From Desulfopila inferna (GTDB lineage: Bacteria > Desulfobacterota > Desulfobulbia > Desulfobulbales > Desulfocapsaceae), in assembly GCF_016919005.1 (NCBI RefSeq), contig NZ_JAFFQE010000001.1, forward strand, positions 62,001 to 126,000: a stretch of DNA of 64,000 nt, in the 5' to 3' direction. A model generated the notes under the pieces. It worked only from the letters and a program-made list of their open reading frames with translations, was not told the origin of the DNA and ran no database searches. Below, piece by piece: positions 46,806 to 56,327 of the stretch; the first letter of the stretch is position 1, and every line of letters begins with the position of its first letter. Made by a program: the position numbers and the translations under genes.

Positions 46806-47837
46806 TTAGTCCTCAAGCAAATTATTCTCTAACAGAAAATTGCGTAATGTTTCTTTATCAAGGGGTTTTTCAATACTTGAATTGTATGGGTTGGAAACTT
46901 CGGTAGAGATAATATCAGAATATTCATAATTGATATCCTGATACAGGCTGCGAAACGCAGGTGGAACGGCAAAATAACGTTGAAGCTCTATAGCTCTTCT
47001 TGTTTCCTCCAGATTCATCAGCTCTTCATACATCTTCTCGCCAGGTTTGACCCCGATTGTATTGATTCGTATATCTTCGGGATTCCGACCATATCTCGGA
47101 GCCAGTTCCTCTATCATGACTTCAGCTAGATCTTTTATGCGGATAATGGGCATTTTGGTGATAAACACTTCTCCTCCACAGGCAATGGAGGATGTTTCTA
47201 TTACGAGTCTCACAGCTTCTTTAATGCTCATTATAAATCGCGTCATTTCCGGGTCGGTTAGAGTAATTGGCCCACCTTTGCTGATTTGCTCTTTAAAAAT
47301 GGGTATAACCGATCCACGAGAACCTAAAACATTCCCGAATCTCGTGGATGCCAAAACCGGTCCACGACATCGCTGTGAACTATTGGCAGCAGCTATAAGA
47401 CGTTCTCCCATCAGCTTGGACGTTCCCATTACATTGGTTGGGTTCACCGCTTTGTCAGAACTTGTGAAAATTACCCTTTCCGCATTGTTGTCGATAGCTG
47501 CCGTAATAACATTCTGAACCCCGATAATATTGGTTTGAGCAGCCTCAAATGGTGAGCGCTCACAGAGAATCACATGCTTAAATGCAGCTGTGTGAAACAC
47601 CACCTGCATGTGCTTCATCTTTCTGGTCAATTTATAGCGGTCCCGGATATCAGCCAGGAAAAAAGATGCATTCTTATCGGAATAATCTTGATCTAAATGG
47701 AATAATTCACTCTCATTATTGTCAAGTCCAATAAGTTCATCAATTTCATAATCTGCCAAAAGTTGTTGAACCAGTTCTTTTCCTATGGTTCCACAGGCTC
47801 CTGTGACAACGACTCGTTTACCTTTTAAGTGATTCAT
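46806..47837 (-). CDS. Nucleotide-sugar 4,6-dehydratase/epimerase (PseB/CapD-like)
   Basis: A 343-residue SDR of the polysaccharide biosynthesis CapD/FlaA1/PseB group. It shows VVVTGACGTIGKELVQQLL, LADIRDRYKLTRKM, HTAAFKHVILCERSPFEA, the TSSDKAVNPTNVMGTSKLMGE region with an Met-x3-Lys in place of the Tyr-x3-Lys of classical SDRs, as in this family, and RFGNVLGSRGSVIP. It likely makes a 6-deoxy-4-keto sugar nucleotide from UDP-GlcNAc. It is the first gene of the long minus-strand operon. Confidence 0.9.
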   Translation of the reverse strand: MNHLKGKRVVVTGACGTIGKELVQQLLADYEIDELIGLDNNESELFHLDQDYSDKNASFFLADIRDRYKLTRKMKHMQVVFHTAAFKHVILCERSPFEAAQTNIIGVQNVITAAIDNNAERVIFTSSDKAVNPTNVMGTSKLMGERLIAAANSSQRCRGPVLASTRFGNVLGSRGSVIPIFKEQISKGGPITLTDPEMTRFIMSIKEAVRLVIETSSIACGGEVFITKMPIIRIKDLAEVMIEELAPRYGRNPEDIRINTIGVKPGEKMYEELMNLEETRRAIELQRYFAVPPAFRSLYQDINYEYSDIISTEVSNPYNSSIEKPLDKETLRNFLLENNLLED

Positions 47838-48220
47838 GTTTTATTTTGAGTTAATTAAGATTAGTTGTTTGGATCGCAAGAGTAATTATAGCGGAATCTG
47901 CATTTATGGGAATTTTTGAGATAAACCAATCGCTTCTTAAAAAAAGCTTAGTTGTTCTACATGACAACATACAGCAGTTGTGTTAAGGGCAGAAGAAATC
48001 ACTATATTTACCGACTATTAGAAAAAAATTTATATACTAAAGTATATTCTTATCAAAAGTCAAGATTAGTATCAGTTACCCGACCTTTATATTGCTTCTC
48101 TTGCATTGTTTTTATAAGCGGAAAAGGTTGAAGTGAAAAGAGTAGGGCTGTAAATAACTGTTGATGCTTTGCTTGTTTAATAAAGCTTATGTTCAGATAT
48201 TCTATAATCTGGGGATTTTC
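47838..48220. other. Divergent promoter region between the two glycan modules
   Basis: This AT-rich spacer separates the minus-strand operon (first gene 46806-47837) from the plus-strand epimerase. ATATACT at 48032-48038 and AGTATAT at 48041-48047 form a perfect inverted repeat with a two-base spacer, a possible operator. No JUMPstart/ops sequence was found. Confidence 0.45.
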
Positions 48221-49156
48221 ATGAATGTTCTTGTTACCGGCAGCAACGGCTTCGTAGGTTCAGCCTTAATTGAACATGTGGCAGGTATAAGGAAATACCA
48301 GGTCATCGCTGCCTACAGATCTTTATCTATGGGTTCAACGGGAAATGCGGCTACATTAGCAATTGGAGATCTGGGTAGCCTGGCTGATATTACCACATCA
48401 TTAAGAGCTGTAGATGTTGTCGTGCACACAGCCGGCCTGGCACATGTTTTTAATACTTCACGGAATTTTCTGGATGAGCTGCATAATATTAATGTCAATG
48501 GCACAGTTAATCTGGCAAGACAGGCTGCAGTTGCAGGAGTAAGACGCTTCATCTTTATCAGTTCTGTCAAAGTCAACGGAAATGAGACACAACCAGGTAG
48601 ACCCTATTCTGAACTAAGCCCGATTGCCCCCGTAGATCCATATGGAAGGTCAAAGTTTGAAGCAGAAGAGAGGCTGCGTCAACTGGCAGACGAAACCGGA
48701 ATGGAAATTGTTATTATCCGGCCTCCTCTGGTGTACGGGCTTGGGGTAAAAGGTAATTTTCGAAGATTGTTGCATCTGGTTGATCTAGGAATTCCCTTAC
48801 CGCTTGGCGGTGTCCGTAATCAACGCAGTTTAATTGCTCTGGATAATCTTGTTGATTTTATTATAACCTGCATTAGCCATCCAGCCGCAGCAAATCAGAC
48901 ATTTTTAGTTTCAGACGGTGAAGATCTTTCTACACCTGAATTGCTACAATGTCTTGGGAAGGCAATGAATAAACCGGTCCGATTAATTTCTCTTCCAGTC
49001 AATGTAATCGAATTCAGTGCCTTGCTTGTAAGGAGAAAAAAAGAGGTAAAAATGTTGTGTGGGAATTTGCAGGTAAATATTGCTCGTGCCCGGGAAATGC
49101 TGGGGTGGACTCCTCCTGTTACAATTGCAGAGGGGCTCCGTCGAACCGTAGCCTGA
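48221..49156 (+). CDS. NAD-dependent nucleotide-sugar epimerase (WbpV/Gne-like)
   Basis: A 311-residue SDR. It has MNVLVTGSNGFVGSALIEHV, VVVHTAGLAHVF, RFIFISSVKVNG, DPYGRSKFEAEERL with catalytic Tyr and Lys, and IIRPPLVYGLGVKGNFRRLL. The start at 48221 follows GGGGA at good spacing; the frame continues upstream without a supporting ribosome binding site. This subgroup usually converts UDP-GlcNAc-type sugars at C4 and sits beside an undecaprenyl-phosphate sugar transferase, but no such transferase follows here. First gene of the right-hand plus-strand module. Confidence 0.88.
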   Translation: MNVLVTGSNGFVGSALIEHVAGIRKYQVIAAYRSLSMGSTGNAATLAIGDLGSLADITTSLRAVDVVVHTAGLAHVFNTSRNFLDELHNINVNGTVNLARQAAVAGVRRFIFISSVKVNGNETQPGRPYSELSPIAPVDPYGRSKFEAEERLRQLADETGMEIVIIRPPLVYGLGVKGNFRRLLHLVDLGIPLPLGGVRNQRSLIALDNLVDFIITCISHPAAANQTFLVSDGEDLSTPELLQCLGKAMNKPVRLISLPVNVIEFSALLVRRKKEVKMLCGNLQVNIARAREMLGWTPPVTIAEGLRRTVA

Positions 49157-49369
49157 CTAATATTTCCTTTTCCGGCCAATCTGTTGTTCGAGATTGTAAT
49201 AACTCATGAAAAAAAGGGGGTGCGGACCTATTACTGTCGTTTTCTTTGACATATAACATGCAACTTATTAATACATGTTGGTTTTTGCGATATCCTGAAA
49301 GCCTTAGCCGTGATCACCAATAATGTGTAGCCTTGTTTCCAACTAAAACTCACCTAGAATTTCTAAGTA

Positions 49370-51055
49370 ATGCCATTTTTATCAGTAATAAATTCACATC
49401 TCTGGATAGCTTACTCGCTAATACTGAATGGTTTTCTTTTGAGCTGTTTATTATCATCCCATTCAGCGGAGTATCGGGATTTGATAAAAAAGTTTGAAGC
49501 TAATATCGTCGCCTGTTTTTTCCTTTCGCTCGCAATCAATGGTCTTTGCCTGGCAATATTATTTCAGTTCGATCTAAGAATTGACTATGTCAAATTTGTA
49601 ATTCCTCTATTGACGTTCTCACTGGTTTTTCTATGCATTTTATCAGGAGCATGGAAAAATATAAAACTTAAGGCGATATTGACGCTATGGGGTCTTGTTA
49701 GAATTGGCACCTATGGGTTTGTGTTTCTTATTTTATGCTATAATGGTGGACTGATCGAATTGATCGCCGACTCATGGTATCATTTGTCCTTGGCTAATAA
49801 AATTAGTGAATTTAGTACATTTAGCGTCGACGGCCACCTAAACGGTGTGACAGAAAAAAACTATCCTCGGCTATGGCACGGCAACCTCGCTTTACTGCAC
49901 AATCTGTCGGGCTCTTCTTTTCCCATGCTTTGGAATTCAGTAACGGCCTGGATCGGTGTTTTTAAGGTAATGGCGTTCTACTTATTCACTTTTGGTTTGA
50001 GTAAGTCTGAAAAAGTTGCAGCCATCAGTATTGTTTTGTTCGTATTATTGCCTGGAATGGGGGATTCTTACCTTCGTGTATCAGCCTGGCCTTCTCATAT
50101 CTCATATACAGCCTGGTTTGTTCTTTTTTTTCTCACTTTTCAGTTATTTGATAGGCTTTCTAATTCTTATGGAACTGAAAAGAAAGAGATTTTTCAAGGT
50201 TCTTTTGTTTGTAAACTTGTAAGACAGCATAAGGTTCACCTGATAACCTTTGTATTTGTTTTTTGTATTGTTGGTCTTTCTCATTTAGCCGAGATTGTCT
50301 GGTATACCTGTGGATTGTTATTTTATGCTATTGCCCTTATATTCTGCGATACTTTTATGAAGGGTAAAATAGAGTTTCAGGAGCCGGCCTTTCAATTTTT
50401 GCGCATCTATATGATTTGCATCTTCCTGGCAATTCTGCTGATTACAGTAATGAATTATTCTCCACTGGTTTTGGAGGGAAAAACTAACATGGGAGTATAT
50501 CTTCTTATTGCGCTCGTCGTATCTATCACAGCGGCGCTTCTTGGGTCGGTCTATACTCCGTGGAAAAAAGCTGAATTATTTGGAGTGAAGGTACCGAAAA
50601 TATTGCTGTTCATCTTTGTTGTGATGGTGCTGATGTCGGTTGATGTAAGACAGGTTATTTCTCTCTTCATACCTCATATCGGATATAAAAAATCAGTTAT
50701 TAACGAGGCACCATTAATACTTTCAGGGTTGCTTGAGGGGTGGGGGAAGCTGCCAAGTTGGCATATGCAGCTGCGGCCCGGTCTTTTATATGTCGGTGTG
50801 ACGGCGATTGCCTTATCGATTCCTTTGGCCTTTTTTAAACCCGGCAGGTCATCATGCTTTCTTTTAGGAAATTCAGTAATTCCATTTATCATACTGGTTT
50901 CCCCATACTTTTATACCTGGTTCTCCGATATGCTGCAGTACCATTCAGCATGGCGTGTCTCTTTGTTGATTTTTCACCCTATTATATTAGCATATTATAT
51001 TTCTATGTCCTGGGATTTAATCATTGGAAAAAAAGTGCATGATGTTGAAGTATAA
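49370..51055 (+). CDS. Polytopic membrane protein, GT-C glycosyltransferase-like
   Basis: A 561-residue membrane protein with at least eleven hydrophobic segments. An acidic loop motif ADSWYHLSLANKISEF near residue 138 and the following NYPRLWHGNLALLHNL resemble the first periplasmic loop of GT-C enzymes, which use polyprenyl-phosphate sugars. No specific family recognised. The ribosome binding site is poor. Its end overlaps the next small membrane-anchored gene. A role in periplasmic sugar transfer is inferred from fold features and context. Confidence 0.65.
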   Translation: MPFLSVINSHLWIAYSLILNGFLLSCLLSSHSAEYRDLIKKFEANIVACFFLSLAINGLCLAILFQFDLRIDYVKFVIPLLTFSLVFLCILSGAWKNIKLKAILTLWGLVRIGTYGFVFLILCYNGGLIELIADSWYHLSLANKISEFSTFSVDGHLNGVTEKNYPRLWHGNLALLHNLSGSSFPMLWNSVTAWIGVFKVMAFYLFTFGLSKSEKVAAISIVLFVLLPGMGDSYLRVSAWPSHISYTAWFVLFFLTFQLFDRLSNSYGTEKKEIFQGSFVCKLVRQHKVHLITFVFVFCIVGLSHLAEIVWYTCGLLFYAIALIFCDTFMKGKIEFQEPAFQFLRIYMICIFLAILLITVMNYSPLVLEGKTNMGVYLLIALVVSITAALLGSVYTPWKKAELFGVKVPKILLFIFVVMVLMSVDVRQVISLFIPHIGYKKSVINEAPLILSGLLEGWGKLPSWHMQLRPGLLYVGVTAIALSIPLAFFKPGRSSCFLLGNSVIPFIILVSPYFYTWFSDMLQYHSAWRVSLLIFHPIILAYYISMSWDLIIGKKVHDVEV

Positions 51056-51659
51056 AACAAATATTTTAGGAGTTATTGTTCTTGTTTTCTGCCTAGTGTT
51101 GATAGGTAAGGAAGTGAAATTTCATTTTCAGAAAGAAAGAATTACAGAAAAACTTCAACATTTTTCGGCGGTACGGCATTGGAGTATACATTTTGGTCCT
51201 CAATATGTGTATTACAATAGCTCCTTAAGGTACGAAAGCGACTTTAAGCACATACGAAAACATGTGGAGCCGAAATCTGCTCTTTTGTCCGACCTGGCAA
51301 CCAGTTATTATGCAGCGGCTGCTCTACCGGTTTATATAAGAAATACCCATAGACACCATGGATTGAAAAGGTTTGCCGGTCTGCAGGGTTTTTTACAAAA
51401 AGGACATCTATGCTATTTGAATGATCCTTACCATAGCATGAAGCTTTTAGCATATCTTGAACAAGACGCATTACTTGCAAGGAAGAATGGCTGGCCTGCC
51501 TTAAAATATATCATCATTAATAAAGACAAAAAAAACAAGGTGTTGTATAGAGACTGTATTGCAACTAATAGTCGAAATATAATTGAAAATATTTCTTCTA
51601 TTGCATCAATAATTTATGAGGGTAAGTATTTGAATCTTTATGCACTAAAGGATTTTTAA
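51039..51659 (+). CDS. Small membrane-anchored protein overlapping the GT-C-like gene
   Basis: About 206 residues from ATG 51039 (an earlier TTG at 51024 is in frame). One N-terminal hydrophobic segment (ILGVIVLVFCLVLIG) followed by a ~180-residue soluble domain, likely periplasmic. Mid-domain text such as LLSDLATSYYAAAALPVYI and LKYIIINKDKK resembles the soluble C-terminal domain of some GT-C enzymes, so it might be a split-off domain of its neighbour. The two genes overlap by 17 bases, implying coupling. No family recognised. Confidence 0.65.
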   Translation: MMLKYKTNILGVIVLVFCLVLIGKEVKFHFQKERITEKLQHFSAVRHWSIHFGPQYVYYNSSLRYESDFKHIRKHVEPKSALLSDLATSYYAAAALPVYIRNTHRHHGLKRFAGLQGFLQKGHLCYLNDPYHSMKLLAYLEQDALLARKNGWPALKYIIINKDKKNKVLYRDCIATNSRNIIENISSIASIIYEGKYLNLYALKDF

Positions 51660-51751
51660 TATTACTCGGCGGAGTCCGATAAATACCTTAATGGTATATT
51701 AAAGGTATTGGATTTTAACGTAATTTATTTTCTTGCTTTTATGACTTACTC

Positions 51752-51770
51752 TCAGGATTAAGGCACTATT
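51752..51770 (+). repeat. Core of the 29-bp recurring motif, copy 4 (partial)
   Basis: TCAGGATTAAGGCACTA matches the 3' core of copy 1 at all but one position. The left part of the motif is not kept. It lies in the ~450-base non-coding stretch between 51659 and 52109, which also has a weak hairpin (AATACCTT at 51682 with AAGGTATT at 51702) and no convincing gene. Confidence 0.5.
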
Positions 51771-52108
51771 AGTCCTTGGAGTTTGTTGGCAATCTTTTCT
51801 ATTATCCCTGTTCTGAAAAAGACAGTTTATTAGTTCATAAATTTTTGTTAGCATGCGAGTTTTTCGTTGCATGGTTTCCTGATGATTCTAGAGCCTGAAA
51901 AAGCAGATCCATAGCTTTTACAGCCAAGCTTTTTTTTGAAACATCTTATGAAATTGAGAGTAAGTAGCTTGAGGGTTCCCCGAGATAATTGTAGATTTTA
52001 AGCAGCCTCAGTTGAATCGACAATTGGTATGATATGTCGTAAAAAAGGAACATGCGAAGTAGATAAATAATATTAAACAATATTAAAATAATTAAATTGT
52101 ACGACATT

Positions 52109-55100
52109 ATGGGCAACATAACACAATCAGCGCTAGTCGAGCCAAACGATTTAACATACCATTCTGATGGCTTTTGGAGTGTTGAAAGCGACAGTGGATT
52201 TAGTTATACCGATGGAAGTTCATCGGAAAAATCACTCAAAGCATTGCTGAACAGAGTTAATGATCGGAGTTCCCTCTCGATCGATCTTGAGAAGGCAAGC
52301 TGCGACTGGATTTCTGAGTATCACCTCAGCTCTGAAAGACCAAACATTTACAGATTTCTTGACCTCTCCAAAATCAAGACCGGCCTCGAGCTTGGCAGCG
52401 GCTGCGGAGCCATCACTCGTTATCTCGGGGAAACAGGGATGCAGCTCGATGCCGTCGAGGGTAGCAGGAAGCGAGCTGAGATTTGCCGGCTGCGCTGTGA
52501 TGACCTGGACAATGTCCATGTGGTCCATTCGAATTTTAATGAACTGGATCTGCCGGAACAGAATTACGATGCCGTTTTTCTGAATGGCGTCCTTGAATAT
52601 GCAGGAAGATTCCTGGAGACAAACGATGACGATCTGCAGGCTTTAAAGAATGTTCTGCATAAATCCCTGCAAACCTTGACGCCTCAAGGCGTGGCCTGTA
52701 TCGCCATAGAAAACAGAATGGGGTTGAAGTATTGGTTAGGCGCTAGGGAAGATCATTTTGGCCTACCTTATGTCGGTTTGTATGGATACCCTCAGGATGA
52801 AGGGATCCGAACCTATGACAGAAATGAATGGCAGACTATTCTAGCGGGCCTTGATCCTTCCTACCAGTATCGTTTTGTCTATCCTTTTCCCGATTACAAA
52901 ATGGCCAGGACAATTCTCAGCGAAAAATTCATTAGAGAAACGCCACATGCCGCAAACCACCTTTTCCGAATGGCCTCAACCGATAACGGCAAGCCGGTAA
53001 ATGGTGCAATGAATGAATTCCTGCTCTGGGAATCTCTGCAGGCACAGAACCTTTTTGAGCAATATGCTAATTCTTTTTTTATCCTGATTTCCAGAAGCAA
53101 TGAAACGCTCTCCGATATCTGTCCTTATGACTTCATGCATTTTTCCGGCAAAGGCAGGCGTACCCGCTACCGGACAGTGACCAGTAAGATGTCTGGTACA
53201 AAAATCGTCGAGAAGAAGCTTTTATATTCATCTCTGCCGCAGAAAGATCCTTCGGTGGATCATGATCTTTCACCTGATCAATATGTAAGTGGACCCTTGC
53301 TGGTTTCTTCCTGGCTTCATGTACTTGCAGGTGGTTTGCCGTCCGATTTTGAAAAATGTGTCCGTGACTATTACGATTTCCTGTGCACATATTGGCAGGA
53401 AAATGAAAATACAGGCAATTCCTTTGATCTTTTGCCCTTCAATATTGTTGTTAACGACGAAGGCAAATGGATAACGATTGACAAGGAGTGGTGCGTCGAC
53501 CTCCCGCTTACACCTGAGTATCTGTTGTTTAGGGCATTGTTCTGGTTTCCGGGCGGCAATGAGTCGGTGTTGGCTGCGTTGTTTGCGGAATACAATATTA
53601 CCACTCTCAAAGATTTCATCGCCCATTATTTCAAGCGCCTGTCTCTTCCTCTGGAGAAGTCGCTGGATCAGTTCGTTGCCAACGAAGAAGCGCTGCAGTC
53701 AGAAATAGCCGAACAACTGCGTGATAATCCTATTCAGAACATGCTCGTTCAACCTCTACGCCAGCATAACGCCGGAGCTGTTTCCACTTCTTTTCTCGCT
53801 CAACTCTATTGGGCCGGTCCTGACGATGAATGGTCCGAGGATAAAAGCCTGTTCGAGCCCGCACAACTTGGCCCTGAGTCGCAGATCATCAGCTTCAGGA
53901 TTCCTCCTGCTCATGGACATATAACAAAATTCCGTTATGACCCTGCTGACAGAGCGGGCTTTTTTCGTATGGATAACATCAGGATTTCAGCCATAGCGGA
54001 TCACAACAATGGTCCTCAGGAAATCTGGGAGTTGGTGGGGAACGGATCAATCGCACGCTCGGCAGGGTTACACAACATCGAGTACTGCAAAAACGGTCTG
54101 GGAGATGTGTTTATATCGACAGGTAATGATCCTCATTTTATTTTTGATGTTCCCGAAAAGGTAGAGCAATGGTTAAACTCAACGGGCATATATCTTTCGG
54201 TGACGATGGATTGGCCGAAATCATCCGATTATCTTGTTGTCATGGATACCTTGGGGAAACGATTTGTTGAACAGCAGATAGAACTGCAACGACTGCAGCA
54301 GGTTGAAAAGCTGAGCAGTGCGCAGGTAATCCGGATTTCGGAACAGGCCGCCAAACTGAAGGAAACAAGTGATCAGGTGCGGTCCAAGGATATCTACATC
54401 GAATCCATCGAGAAAGAAATAGAAACAATGCGCCAGACCCGTGTCTGGAGAGTGGCCGAATTTCTCAGGGCCAGAATATATTACCGGCTTCTTGATGGCA
54501 GGACGCTTTGCCGCAAAGGGATAAAGACCTTACGCCAGGAAGGTTTTCGACAATTTCTGCGAAAGGCTCGCCGACAGCTTACCTCACAGCCTGATTCAGA
54601 GACTCTTGGTCTGAACCGGACGGATTATACCACCTGGGTAGAACATAATCGGTTAACCGCCTACGATATCGACGAAATACGAACCAATATCAGTGAATTC
54701 CAGCTAAAACCACTTTTCAGCATCGTTGTGCCGGTGTATGACGTCGACCAGGAATGGTTGGAGCGTACTATCGATTCCGTACGGAGCCAGCTCTACGAAA
54801 ACTGGGAATTGTGTCTGTGTGATGATCTTTCCCCGAGCCCGCATGTAAAGAAAATACTGCAACAGTATGCGGAAATGGATCCTCGAATTAAAGTGCTCTT
54901 CAAAGAAAAGAATGAAGGAATAGCGATTGCCTCCAATGCAGCGTTGTCTTTGGCAACAGGAGATTATGTCGGACTCCTCGATCATGACGATGAGCTCACG
55001 ATCGATGCACTTTATGAGAATGCCCGAATGATCAACCAGAATCCTGGAGCCGGCCTGCTCTACAGTGATGAGGACAAACTGGATATGCAAGGCAGAAGGT

Positions 55101-56308
55101 GCGATCCCTTCTTTAAACCTGATTATTCGCCTGAGCTGATTCGCTCGCAAAACTATATTTGCCATTTTACGGTAATAAAAAAGAGCATACTCGATGACTT
55201 GGGAGGGTTCCGCCAAGGATTTGACGGCTCTCAGGATCATGATCTTATTCTCCGGGTTTTGGAAAAAACATCCAAGGTCGTTCATATACCGAAGATCCTC
55301 TATCACTGGCGAAAAATCCCCGGCTCAACAGCCGCGGTCTATAGTTCTAAATCCTATGCCTGGGAGGCGGGAAGGAAAGCGGTCGAGGATTCGCTGCAGA
55401 GGTTGGGCGTTGCCGGAAATGTCGGTCTTGCCAAATTTCAAGGCAGTTATCGGGTGAGCAATACAATTCTCGAAAATCCATTAGTCACCATAATCATACC
55501 ATTTAAGGATCGAGCCGATTTGCTGAAAACCGCAATAAACTCCATCCTCGAAAAAACAGCTTATAAAAACTTTGAGATTTTGGCTGTCAACAACAACAGC
55601 AGCGAAAAAGAGACCTTCAGTCTGATAGAAACATACAGTAAAAACGACAGAGTAAGGTTTATTGAATATAATGTGCCATTCAATTTTTCAGATATAAATA
55701 ACCATGCAGTAAAGCAGGCAAACGGTGAATACATAACACTGCTCAATAATGACATTGAGATTATCTCCCCGGAATGGCTTGATGCAATGCTTGAGTTTGC
55801 CCAACTTCCCGAGGTTGGTGCAGTTGGAGGAAGACTGTACTATTCCGATGATCGAATTCAACATGCCGGGATTGTTATCGGCATGGCAGGGGTCGCCGGT
55901 CCACCTCACTACCTCTTTCATAAAGATGATGTCGGTTATTATGCCAGATCACATGTCATCCACAATGTCAGTGCAGTTACCGGGGCATGTCTCATGGTTA
56001 AAAAAAGTGTGTATGAATCCGTGGGAGGATTGGATGCGGAGAATTTTGGTGTTGCCTACAATGATATCGATTTTTGCCTGAAGTTGATACAAAAAGGGTA
56101 CCGCAATGTTTTTACGCCTTATTGTGAGATGTACCACTACGAGTCTCAGTCGAGAGGATATGAGGATACACCCGAAAAGCAGGAACGTTTGCAGCGGGAG
56201 AGTTCGGCGTTCCGGGAGAAATGGAAGATCTACTTTGACAAGGGCGATCCCTATTACAGTCCCCACCTCTCTCTCGAAAAAACCAATTTTACCATCAGGA
56301 TTAGATGA
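52109..56308 (+). CDS. Methyltransferase-coiled coil-GT2-GT2 multidomain protein
   Basis: A 1399-residue chain. A class I methyltransferase domain lies at the N-terminus (GLELGSGCGAITRYLGE from ~92, then NYDAVFLNGVLEYAG). A long middle region with a kinase-like look (residues ~330-510, ending ITIDKEWCVDLPLTPEYL) and an all-beta part follow. Residues ~714-775 form a coiled coil. Two GT2 domains end the protein: FSIVVPVYDVDQEWLERTI from ~869 with LLDHDDELTIDAL, and VTIIIPFKDRADLLKTAI from ~1126 with LNNDIEIISPEWL. This architecture occurs in O-antigen chain-length/termination systems (WbdD-like: methyltransferase plus kinase plus coiled coil) and rhamnan synthesis. ATG 52109 was chosen; a TTG lies four codons upstream. 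Base composition is less AT-rich than its flanks. Confidence 0.85.
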   Translation: MGNITQSALVEPNDLTYHSDGFWSVESDSGFSYTDGSSSEKSLKALLNRVNDRSSLSIDLEKASCDWISEYHLSSERPNIYRFLDLSKIKTGLELGSGCGAITRYLGETGMQLDAVEGSRKRAEICRLRCDDLDNVHVVHSNFNELDLPEQNYDAVFLNGVLEYAGRFLETNDDDLQALKNVLHKSLQTLTPQGVACIAIENRMGLKYWLGAREDHFGLPYVGLYGYPQDEGIRTYDRNEWQTILAGLDPSYQYRFVYPFPDYKMARTILSEKFIRETPHAANHLFRMASTDNGKPVNGAMNEFLLWESLQAQNLFEQYANSFFILISRSNETLSDICPYDFMHFSGKGRRTRYRTVTSKMSGTKIVEKKLLYSSLPQKDPSVDHDLSPDQYVSGPLLVSSWLHVLAGGLPSDFEKCVRDYYDFLCTYWQENENTGNSFDLLPFNIVVNDEGKWITIDKEWCVDLPLTPEYLLFRALFWFPGGNESVLAALFAEYNITTLKDFIAHYFKRLSLPLEKSLDQFVANEEALQSEIAEQLRDNPIQNMLVQPLRQHNAGAVSTSFLAQLYWAGPDDEWSEDKSLFEPAQLGPESQIISFRIPPAHGHITKFRYDPADRAGFFRMDNIRISAIADHNNGPQEIWELVGNGSIARSAGLHNIEYCKNGLGDVFISTGNDPHFIFDVPEKVEQWLNSTGIYLSVTMDWPKSSDYLVVMDTLGKRFVEQQIELQRLQQVEKLSSAQVIRISEQAAKLKETSDQVRSKDIYIESIEKEIETMRQTRVWRVAEFLRARIYYRLLDGRTLCRKGIKTLRQEGFRQFLRKARRQLTSQPDSETLGLNRTDYTTWVEHNRLTAYDIDEIRTNISEFQLKPLFSIVVPVYDVDQEWLERTIDSVRSQLYENWELCLCDDLSPSPHVKKILQQYAEMDPRIKVLFKEKNEGIAIASNAALSLATGDYVGLLDHDDELTIDALYENARMINQNPGAGLLYSDEDKLDMQGRRCDPFFKPDYSPELIRSQNYICHFTVIKKSILDDLGGFRQGFDGSQDHDLILRVLEKTSKVVHIPKILYHWRKIPGSTAAVYSSKSYAWEAGRKAVEDSLQRLGVAGNVGLAKFQGSYRVSNTILENPLVTIIIPFKDRADLLKTAINSILEKTAYKNFEILAVNNNSSEKETFSLIETYSKNDRVRFIEYNVPFNFSDINNHAVKQANGEYITLLNNDIEIISPEWLDAMLEFAQLPEVGAVGGRLYYSDDRIQHAGIVIGMAGVAGPPHYLFHKDDVGYYARSHVIHNVSAVTGACLMVKKSVYESVGGLDAENFGVAYNDIDFCLKLIQKGYRNVFTPYCEMYHYESQSRGYEDTPEKQERLQRESSAFREKWKIYFDKGDPYYSPHLSLEKTNFTIRIR

Positions 56309-56327
56309 TTGATTTTATGCCGAAACA

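Noticed and set aside
47838-48220. JUMPstart/ops element before a glycan operon
   Set aside because: The GGCGGTAG core was looked for and not found.
51024-51038. Earlier TTG start for the small anchored protein
   Set aside because: The ATG at 51039 is a better start; the TTG has no ribosome binding site of its own.
52097-52108. TTG start four codons before the multidomain transferase
   Set aside because: ATG 52109 is in frame and preferred; no ribosome binding site supports the TTG.
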